Shown piece by piece: positions 1 to 4,977 of a DNA stretch of 7,352 bases. Positions within the stretch are counted from its first letter, which is position 1. Each line of letters begins with the position of its first letter. The notes under the pieces were generated by a model. That model saw nothing but the letters and a program-made list of their open reading frames with translations, ran no database searches and was not told where the DNA came from. Position numbers and translations under genes: made by a program. Where the stretch lies: assembly GCA_019233415.1 (NCBI GenBank), contig JAFAMK010000094.1, positions 1 to 7,352 on the forward strand. Reading direction: 5' to 3'. This stretch comes from Vulcanimicrobiota bacterium. GTDB taxonomy: Bacteria > Vulcanimicrobiota > Vulcanimicrobiia > Vulcanimicrobiales > Vulcanimicrobiaceae.

Positions 1-1
1 C

Positions 2-127
2 CCCACGCCGACCCCAACGCCGACGGCGACGCCGACCGCAACACCGACACCGACGCCCACCGCTACGCCCACCGCTACGCCGACCGCGACGCCGACCGCT
101 ACGCCGACCGCGACGCCGACGCCGACG
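2..127 (+). repeat. Thr-Pro/Ala linker repeat with 12-bp tandem units
   Basis: This low-complexity coding stretch reads as alternating Thr-Pro and Thr-Ala dipeptides in the protease frame. Positions 53-112 are five 12-bp units, each coding Thr-Pro-Thr-Ala. They are variants of ACGCCGACCGCG differing at positions 6 and 12. Because the unit is a multiple of three, copy-number change keeps the frame. The encoded peptide should be an extended, protease-resistant tether between an N-terminal part outside the window and the catalytic domain. Confidence 0.85.
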
Positions 128-1177
128 AGCGGCTGCAACGGTTCCGCACCGGATAACGGCCCACTGAGCAACTCGAGCGGAACGCTTGCGACGGGCGTCG
201 CCAAGCCCTTCGACTTCCCCGTGCAGCACGGCTGTAACGGCACCGGCGTCACGGCTGCGGTCATTATCGACGATCCCGTCAACACCAGCTACTTGCAGAG
301 CTATCTGTCGGCAGCGGGCGTCACGCAGACCGGGACCGTGACGAACGTCGCGGTCGACGGCGGCGGGACCGGTGACGACGCGGAGACCGATCTCGACGTG
401 CAGACGATCTCGGGACTCGCGCCGGGGGCGAACATCATCGTCTACGACATGGGCTCGCTCACGGATCAAGCGATCGAAGACGCCTACAACAAGGCGCTCA
501 CCGACGGGCAAGCCAGCGTGGTGAACTCGTCGTTCGGCGGGTGTGAATCGAGCGATACGTCCTTCGAGAGTGCAACCAATTCGATCGCGCAGCAAGGCGC
601 AGCCGAAGGCGTGACGTTCTCGGCGTCATCCGGCGACACGGGAAGCAGCGAATGCAGCGGCTCCACGGGCGTGAGCGCGCCCGCCGGAGATCCGTACTTC
701 ACCTCGGTCGGCGGCGTGAACTTCACGTACAACAGCTCGGGCGTGTTGCAGACGGTAACCGCCGGGAGCCTCAGCGGCGACTCGAGCGGCGGCGGCGTCT
801 CGACGGTCGTCGCGCTTCCGAGCTGGCAGAGCGGCGTCGCCGGCATGATCACGTCGGGCCGCAACCAGCCCGACATCTCGCTCCCGTTCGATCCGGTCGC
901 GGTCTTCACCGGCGGCGCATTCGGCTCGTACCTCGGCACGTCGTGGTCGTCACCGGCCTTCGTCGCGTTCGTGATCGAGACGAACCAGCTGCACGGCGCG
1001 AAGACCGGCTGGGTGAACCCGACGCTCTACAGCCTCTTCAAGTCGTCGGGATACAACACGTACTTCACCCCGTGCACCTCCGGCAGCAACGGTGCGTACT
1101 CGTGCAACGCATCGCAGTACAACCAAGTCACCGGAATCGGAACCCCGAAGGGCTGGGCCCTCGCCAACGCCCTCTAA
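2..1177 (+). CDS. Sedolisin-family (S53) serine-carboxyl peptidase, 5' end outside window
   Basis: The frame is open from base 2 to the TAA at 1175-1177 (391 residues seen), so the true start and any signal peptide or pro-domain lie upstream. The GTG at 221 is internal, because the same frame continues upstream through a Thr-Pro/Ala linker (2-127). The catalytic domain starts after the linker and is roughly 330 residues, the usual S53 size. Visible S53 signatures are the catalytic Glu and Asp four residues apart (codons 383-385 and 395-397, in E-T-D-L-D), the oxyanion Asp in SSGDTG (635-637), PDIS, and the nucleophile Ser in GTSWSSP (941-943). These enzymes are typically secreted endopeptidases active at acid pH. 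Six cysteines fit an extracytoplasmic, disulfide-bonded protein. Oddity: the C-terminal calcium-site residues of kumamolisin are not conserved and a Cys pair is present instead. The family call is firm. Activity and pH optimum are inferred, and whether a pro-domain precedes the linker is unknown. Confidence 0.9.
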   Translation, partial: PTPTPTPTATPTATPTPTPTATPTATPTATPTATPTATPTPTSGCNGSAPDNGPLSNSSGTLATGVAKPFDFPVQHGCNGTGVTAAVIIDDPVNTSYLQSYLSAAGVTQTGTVTNVAVDGGGTGDDAETDLDVQTISGLAPGANIIVYDMGSLTDQAIEDAYNKALTDGQASVVNSSFGGCESSDTSFESATNSIAQQGAAEGVTFSASSGDTGSSECSGSTGVSAPAGDPYFTSVGGVNFTYNSSGVLQTVTAGSLSGDSSGGGVSTVVALPSWQSGVAGMITSGRNQPDISLPFDPVAVFTGGAFGSYLGTSWSSPAFVAFVIETNQLHGAKTGWVNPTLYSLFKSSGYNTYFTPCTSGSNGAYSCNASQYNQVTGIGTPKGWALANAL

Positions 1178-1200
1178 CGCTCATCGCGTTGTGAGGCAAT

Positions 1201-1236
1201 GCGGGACGGTGCGCAAGCACCGTCCCGCTGCTTTTT
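1201..1236 (+). terminator. Rho-independent terminator of the protease gene
   Basis: A perfect 12-bp stem, GCGGGACGGTGC (1201-1212) with GCACCGTCCCGC (1217-1228), closes a GCAA tetraloop. TG, C and a five-T run (1232-1236) follow. It begins 23 nt after the protease stop. The T-run is on the + strand side, so it primarily ends the protease transcript. The convergent glcE gene stops at 1237, directly abutting the T-run, so the same hairpin may also end the minus-strand transcript. On that strand it lacks a good U-tract. Confidence 0.9.
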
Positions 1237-2457
1237 CTACAGTCCGCCGATGAACCGGCCCGGATTGCACAGACCGTGGGGGTCGAAGTTCTGCTTCAGC
1301 GTGCGCATCAAGGCGAACGATGGAGGCGTTGGCCCCCAGGGATCGACGAGACCGCGTGCTGCGGCGGGGATTGCGTCGAAGACGACGTGGCCGCGGTTGT
1401 GCGTGCGGTCGGCGACGGTTTCGCGGAGGTCGTGGACGGGCCAGTCCGGGGCGGCGTCCGGCGGGGCGGCGAGGGTTTCTTCGCTGTGCGCGTGGAGGGC
1501 GATGCCGAGGAGCGGATAGGCGACGGGGACGGCGAGCGGTGTCGCGGGGACGGCGTTGGCGGCGGTGGCGACCGGTTCGGCGGGTGGGGCGATGACGCGG
1601 AAGCGCCAGGAGCCGTCGCGGCGCACGGCGCGCTCGCGCTGTTCGTAGGATTCGCGCTCCAGTTCCGAGAGCGGTGCGGCTTCGACGCCATGCGCGGGGG
1701 CGATTTCGTCGACGAGCGTGCGCGCTTGTGCGTCGGTGCCGCGCTGCGTGCCGGCGAAGGTGACGACGAGCGCGCGGTAGTCGTAGAGCGCGACCGACTC
1801 CGGTTCGAGGCGGCGCACGATCATCTCGTGCAGCGCGGCGCCGAGCGCGGCTTCGCGGCCGAAGCGCAGGACGACGGCGCGGGCCGCTTCGGGGATCGGG
1901 TAGAGGCGAAACGTGACGGTCGCGATCGCGCCCAGGGTTCCGAGCGCGCCGACCGCGAGTTTCGGCAGGTCGAAGCCGGCGACGTTCTTCACGACCTTGC
2001 CGCCGCCGCGTGCGCGCACGCCGTCGGGGCGCACGATGCTCACCCCGACGATCAAGTCCTTTGCGGTGCCGTAGCGCTGGCGGCGGCGGCCGTAGCGGTT
2101 CGTCGCGACGACGCCGCCGATGGTCGAGCGCTCGCGGTCCGCGACGTCGAGCGGCAACATCTGGCCGTGTCGCGCGAGGACTCGGTCGAGGTCCGCAAGC
2201 GTTGCGCCGGCTTCGACGGTGATCGTTTGGTCTTCAGGCGCGTAGTCGACGATCGCGTCGAGCGCGCTCGTTCGCACGGCGACGTCGAGCGCGCGCGGTG
2301 AATTGCCGAGGTCGAGCGCTGTTCCGCCGCCGACGAATGCGAACGCTTTCCGCGCATCATGCAGCTCGCGCACGATCGCCGCAAGCTCGTCGATGCTGCG
2401 CGGCGTAACGATCTCGCGCGGCGTGACACCCGCGATGCTGACGGCCGTCGCGGTCAC
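1237..2457 (-). CDS. glcE: Glycolate oxidase subunit GlcE, FAD-binding (406 aa)
   Basis: GlcE is the second FAD-domain subunit of glycolate oxidase, which oxidises glycolate to glyoxylate and feeds electrons to the respiratory chain. The protein shows a PCMH-type FAD fold: VGGGT (residues 42-46), TVEAG (80-84), STIGGVVATN (111-120), GKVVKNVAGFDLPKL (153-167) and GTLGAI (173-178). It has the typical C-terminus with CNPGR near residue 397. I chose GTG at 2457-2455, which overlaps the glcD stop in a GTGA (4 bp) and implies translational coupling. The longer frame from 2640 would overlap glcD by 187 bp, and its first 61 residues are Arg/Pro-rich and unlike the family. Only a weak GAGG lies upstream of the GTG, as expected for a coupled gene. 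At 406 residues it is longer than E. coli GlcE (about 350). No Cys-rich iron-sulfur motif is seen. Confidence 0.93.
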   Translation of the reverse strand: MTATAVSIAGVTPREIVTPRSIDELAAIVRELHDARKAFAFVGGGTALDLGNSPRALDVAVRTSALDAIVDYAPEDQTITVEAGATLADLDRVLARHGQMLPLDVADRERSTIGGVVATNRYGRRRQRYGTAKDLIVGVSIVRPDGVRARGGGKVVKNVAGFDLPKLAVGALGTLGAIATVTFRLYPIPEAARAVVLRFGREAALGAALHEMIVRRLEPESVALYDYRALVVTFAGTQRGTDAQARTLVDEIAPAHGVEAAPLSELERESYEQRERAVRRDGSWRFRVIAPPAEPVATAANAVPATPLAVPVAYPLLGIALHAHSEETLAAPPDAAPDWPVHDLRETVADRTHNRGHVVFDAIPAAARGLVDPWGPTPPSFALMRTLKQNFDPHGLCNPGRFIGGL

Positions 2458-3923
2458 CCGCGCGCTGCCTCGCCGGCGGTTTCTGTCGCGTGCGGGACGT
2501 AGGCGCCAGGTTTGTCGCCGCACAGGCGCGGGGTCGGGAACATCTTCTCCGGGTTGAAGCGGCGCTCGGGGTCGAAGGTGGTGCGGATCATTTGCATCGT
2601 CGCGAGGTCGTCGGGCGAGAACTGTTCGCCGAGGTAGCACGCCTTGTCGTGGCCGACGCCGTGCTCGCCGGTCACCGAGCCGCCGTAGCGCAGGCAGACG
2701 CGCAAGATTTCACCGCCGACTTCTTCCGCGGCGTGCTCCTGACCGGGGATGCGTCCGTCGTAGAGGACGAGCGGGTGCAGGTTGCCGTCGCCGGCGTGGA
2801 AGACGTTCGCGACGCGCAGGCCCGCGCGCGCGCCGAGCGCGGCGATCTCGCGCAGCACCTTGCCGATCTCCTTGCGCGGGATCACGCCGTCCTGGACGTA
2901 GTAGTTCGGCGAAATGCGGCCCATCGCGGCGAACGCGGCCTTGCGGCCCTTCCACGCTAGCAATCGTTCCGCGTCGTCCTTCGGCGCGCGAATCTCCAGC
3001 GCGCCGGCGGCCTCCACGTGCGTGCGTGCGCGCGCCGCGACTTCGTCGACTTCTTCTTCCACGCCGTCGGCGTCCATCAGCAGCAGCGCACCGACGTCGA
3101 GCGGCCAGTCGACGTCGGTCGCAGCGACGATCGCTTCGATCGCGAGCGCATCGCACATCTCGATCGCCGCCGGAACGATCCCCGCGCCGATGATCCGCGA
3201 GACCGCGTCACCGGCCTCGTCGGTCGACGGGAAGGTGGCGAACAGCGTTTGCGTGCGCTGCGGGCTGCGCAAGATGCGCACGAGCACCTCGGTGACGATC
3301 CCCGTCATCCCTTCGCTGCCGACGACGACGCCGGTGAGGTCGTAGCCGAGCACGTCCGGCTCGCCGGCCTGCGAGCCGAGCGCGACGACGGCACCGTCCG
3401 GCGTGACGAGCGTCAGCCCGAGCACGTGGTTCACGGTGAAGCCGTACTTCAGGCAGTGCGCGCCGCCGGAGTTCTCCGCGACGTTGCCGCCGATGGTGCA
3501 GACGCTCTGGGAGCTGGGATCGGGCGCGTAGTACCAGCCGTCGGCCTGCAGCGCGCGTGTGATGTCGAGGTTGATGACGCCGGGCTGCACGCGCGCCACA
3601 CGGTTGGCGAGATCGACCTCCAGAATCTTCTTCATCCGCGCGAGCCCGATCACGACGCAGCCTTCACTCGGCAGCGCACCGCCGGACAGCCCCGTCCCCG
3701 CACCGCGCGGAACGACCGGCATGCCGAGTTCGCGCGCCAGCACCACGCACGCCGCGACTTCTTCCGTCGTTCCGGGCAGCACCACGAGTTCGGGCCGCAC
3801 GCGGTACCCCAGCAGCCCGTCGCACTCGTACGTACGCAGCTCGGCCGGGGAGCCGACGACGTTCTTCGCGCCGACGATCGCAGCGAAGTGGTCGAACGCG
3901 GGCGAGACGGCGATCGCCGTCAC
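2454..3923 (-). CDS. glcD: Glycolate oxidase subunit GlcD, FAD-linked (489 aa)
   Basis: This is the large FAD-linked subunit of glycolate oxidase, in the FAD-binding oxidase / D-lactate dehydrogenase family. Evidence in order: the FAD pyrophosphate loop RGAGTGLSGG (residues 73-82), APDPSSQS and TIGGNVAENSGG with HCLKYG (133-161), VGSEGMTGIVTE (201-212), the C-terminal-domain motif FHAGDGNLHP (375-384) and GEHGVG (419-424). The last two carry the His and Glu residues of the family's metal/substrate site. Length is close to E. coli GlcD (499). The start is GTG at 3923-3921, with AGGAG eight nucleotides upstream. It is followed by glcE in a GTGA overlap and is divergent from hyi. D-lactate or D-2-hydroxyglutarate dehydrogenase is the main alternative, but the adjacent glcE and divergent hyi favour glycolate. 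Unlike E. coli glcDEF, no glcF follows. Confidence 0.93.
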   Translation of the reverse strand: MTAIAVSPAFDHFAAIVGAKNVVGSPAELRTYECDGLLGYRVRPELVVLPGTTEEVAACVVLARELGMPVVPRGAGTGLSGGALPSEGCVVIGLARMKKILEVDLANRVARVQPGVINLDITRALQADGWYYAPDPSSQSVCTIGGNVAENSGGAHCLKYGFTVNHVLGLTLVTPDGAVVALGSQAGEPDVLGYDLTGVVVGSEGMTGIVTEVLVRILRSPQRTQTLFATFPSTDEAGDAVSRIIGAGIVPAAIEMCDALAIEAIVAATDVDWPLDVGALLLMDADGVEEEVDEVAARARTHVEAAGALEIRAPKDDAERLLAWKGRKAAFAAMGRISPNYYVQDGVIPRKEIGKVLREIAALGARAGLRVANVFHAGDGNLHPLVLYDGRIPGQEHAAEEVGGEILRVCLRYGGSVTGEHGVGHDKACYLGEQFSPDDLATMQMIRTTFDPERRFNPEKMFPTPRLCGDKPGAYVPHATETAGEAARG

Positions 3924-3931
3924 GACGCGGG

Positions 3932-3936
3932 CTCCT
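3932..3936 (-). promoter_or_regulatory. Ribosome binding site deciding the glcD GTG start
   Basis: CTCCT on the + strand reads AGGAG on the minus strand and ends 8 nt before the GTG at 3923. This is ideal spacing and supports the non-ATG start. A second AGGAGG (3955-3950) lies further upstream but is 26 nt from the GTG. Confidence 0.75.
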
Positions 3937-3955
3937 CGCGCGGCTTCATCCTCCT

Positions 3956-3985
3956 ACGGTACTGTGGCGGGTCGAACTGCGTCAA
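3956..3985 (-). promoter_or_regulatory. Candidate sigma-70-type promoter for glcDE
   Basis: On the minus strand, TTGACG (3985-3980) matches five of six bases of the -35 consensus. TACCGT (3961-3956), an 18-bp spacer away, is a weak -10 with three of six matches. Transcription would start near 3949, giving a leader of about 25 nt that contains the AGGAG site. The gap to hyi is only 80 bp, so control of the two divergent genes may overlap. No convincing hyi promoter was seen here. Confidence 0.35.
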
Positions 3986-4003
3986 CCTGCGGAATGAGAC
4001 CGG

Positions 4004-4813
4004 ATGCCGCGTTTCAGCGCGAACCTCTCGTTCCTGTTCCAGGACCTGCCGCTCTACGAGCGGCTCGACGCGGCTGCCGCGAACGGCTTCCGCGCGGTCG
4101 AATATGCGTCGCCGTACGAGTCGGAGATCGCTGAGCTGAAGCGGCGGCTGACGGCGAACGGGCTGACGCAGGTGCTCTTCAACCTGCCGATGGGCGACGT
4201 CGCGAACGGCGAGCGCGGCTACGCCTCCGACCCGAGCCGCATCGGCGAGTTTCGCCGCGGCGTCGGCGCCGCCGCGCAGATCGCGCGCGAGCTGAACTGC
4301 ACGCGGGTGAACTGCCTGGTCGGGATCGCGATCCCCGGCCTCGATCCGGCGCGCGCGCACACGACGCTGATCGAGAACCTGCGCTACGCCGCGAGCACGC
4401 TCGCCGCCGTCGGCGTGACGCTCGTCGTCGAACCGCTCAACCGCATCGAGACACCGGGCTTTCTGACCGGAACGACGGCCGAAGCGCTGGCGCAGATCGC
4501 GGAGGTCGGCGAACCGAACATGCGGCTGCAGTACGACTGCTACCACGCGCAGCGCGCAGAGGGCAATCTCATCGCGACGATCCGCGCACACGGCGCGCAG
4601 TTCGGCCACGTGCAAATCGCCGACAGCCCCGGCCGCAATGAGCCCGGGACCGGCGAGCTGGCCTACGAGCGCATCCTTCCTGTGCTCGACGAGGTCGGCT
4701 ACGATGGCTGGGTTGGGCTCGAATACCGCCCGTCGCGCCCGGTGCCGGAGACGTTCGCGTGGCTCGACGCATTCCGGGCGCACGAAGCGCCGCGCCAGAT
4801 TAAGTCAAGATAA
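4004..4813 (+). CDS. hyi: Hydroxypyruvate isomerase (269 aa)
   Basis: Hyi interconverts hydroxypyruvate and 2-hydroxy-3-oxopropanoate (tartronate semialdehyde) in cytoplasmic glyoxylate metabolism. The protein belongs to the xylose-isomerase-like TIM-barrel family. From memory of E. coli Hyi, similarity runs end to end: the N-terminus RFSANLS, NLP.GD near residues 60-65, NCLVG (103-107), IENLRYAA (123-130), QYDCYH (176-181), GHVQIAD (201-207), EPGTGE (213-218) and DGWVGLEY (234-241). The metal/catalytic residues E143, D178, Q204 and E240 are all present. Length is within a few residues of the family norm. The ATG at 4004 is fixed by the N-terminal match, although only a weak GGA lies upstream. 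It is divergent from glcDE. Glyoxylate carboligase and tartronate semialdehyde reductase, its usual partners, are not in the window. No clear terminator follows. Confidence 0.93.
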   Translation: MPRFSANLSFLFQDLPLYERLDAAAANGFRAVEYASPYESEIAELKRRLTANGLTQVLFNLPMGDVANGERGYASDPSRIGEFRRGVGAAAQIARELNCTRVNCLVGIAIPGLDPARAHTTLIENLRYAASTLAAVGVTLVVEPLNRIETPGFLTGTTAEALAQIAEVGEPNMRLQYDCYHAQRAEGNLIATIRAHGAQFGHVQIADSPGRNEPGTGELAYERILPVLDEVGYDGWVGLEYRPSRPVPETFAWLDAFRAHEAPRQIKSR

Positions 4814-4832
4814 GAATCTCGGCTATAGTCAG

Positions 4833-4848
4833 TGTGATCTACGTCACA
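4833..4848 (+). promoter_or_regulatory. CRP/FNR-family operator, TGTGA-N6-TCACA
   Basis: TGTGA (4833-4837), six bases, and TCACA (4844-4848) form both perfect consensus half-sites of the E. coli CRP box with its exact spacing. If the TATAGT at 4824-4829 is a -10, the operator covers the start point and would repress. If transcription starts further downstream, near 4882, its centre (4840.5) sits at about -41.5 and would activate. The regulator is unknown; binding is inferred from the motif only. Confidence 0.55.
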
Positions 4849-4857
4849 GTAGGCTGA

Positions 4858-4914
4858 TTCTTGCTGGGCTCGGCAATGTGGCACGCGGTTCGCAGGCCGA
4901 ACTAGGAGCAAGAA
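4858..4914 (+). repeat. Imperfect long inverted repeat overlapping a ribosome binding site
   Basis: TTCTTGCT (4858-4865) is perfectly complementary to AGCAAGAA (4907-4914), and just inside, TCGGC (4870-4874) pairs with GCCGA (4896-4900). An alternative apical stem, GTTCG/CGAAC (4888-4892 with 4898-4902), competes with the inner pairing. In RNA the outer stem would bury part of the AGGAG at 4904-4908 that serves the ATG at 4918. It matches no riboswitch class I can recall. Confidence 0.5.
4879..4894 (+). promoter_or_regulatory. Possible sigma-54-type -24/-12 promoter
   Basis: TGGCACGCGGTTCGCA matches the sigma-54 consensus TGGCACR-N4-TTGCW at all but one defined position (C for the second T of TTGC). 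GG (4880-4881) and GC (4892-4893) have the obligatory 10-bp separation. Transcription would start near 4905, leaving the GGAGG site and the ATG at 4978. The element also lies inside a potential RNA hairpin, so it could be coincidental. Confidence 0.35.
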
Positions 4915-4919
4915 CGCAT

Positions 4920-4944
4920 GTGCCTGTCCAAGTGGACGGGGCAC
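4920..4944 (+). repeat. Hairpin between the two candidate lipoprotein starts
   Basis: GTGCC (4920-4924) pairs with GGCAC (4940-4944), and GTCC (4926-4929) with GGAC (4934-4937), around an AAGT loop with a small T/GG internal loop. The same GTGCC could instead pair with an upstream GGCAC at 4880-4884. No U-tract suited to termination follows. The hairpin lies upstream of the ribosome site at 4966-4970. Confidence 0.45.
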
Positions 4945-4965
4945 TTTGTCCGCGCTCTTGTTCAC

Positions 4966-4970
4966 GGAGG
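4966..4970 (+). promoter_or_regulatory. Ribosome binding site selecting the ATG at 4978
   Basis: GGAGG is followed by a 7-nt spacer and the ATG at 4978, which opens a textbook lipoprotein signal peptide. It competes with the AGGAG at 4904-4908 (9-nt spacer) for the in-frame ATG at 4918. The downstream start is preferred because it gives the short charged N-region expected before the hydrophobic core. Confidence 0.8.
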
Positions 4971-4977
4971 AGTCCTG

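Larger units (their letters stand above)
4814..4977 (+). other. Structured intergenic region / leader of the lipoprotein operon
   Basis: This 164-bp gap after hyi has no separate gene but is dense in signals: a TATAGT -10-like hexamer (4824-4829, no good -35), a CRP/FNR-type palindrome (4833-4848), a sigma-54-like element (4879-4894), a long imperfect hairpin (4858-4914), a second hairpin (4920-4944), and two Shine-Dalgarno sites (AGGAG 4904-4908, GGAGG 4966-4970), each serving an in-frame ATG (4918 and 4978). AAGAATC (4812-4818) is complementary to GATTCTT (4856-4862). No T-run follows any hairpin, so none looks like an intrinsic terminator. Confidence 0.6.

Noticed and set aside
2..127. CRISPR-like or non-coding satellite repeat
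   Set aside because: The repeats are contiguous without unique spacers and are in frame with the protease, so they are coding linker.
221..1177. GTG at 221 as the start of the protease gene
   Set aside because: The same frame is open without a stop back to base 2 and encodes a clear Thr-Pro/Ala linker and mature-domain sequence, so the GTG is an internal Val codon.
2458..2640. Longer glcE starting at 2640
   Set aside because: It would overlap glcD by 187 bp. The extra residues are Arg/Pro-rich and show no family similarity, whereas the GTG at 2457 makes a standard GTGA overlap.
3920..4783. 287-codon frame antisense to hyi
   Set aside because: It is Arg/Val/Ala-rich shadow sequence of the hyi codons with no recognisable domain. 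hyi on the other strand is unambiguous.
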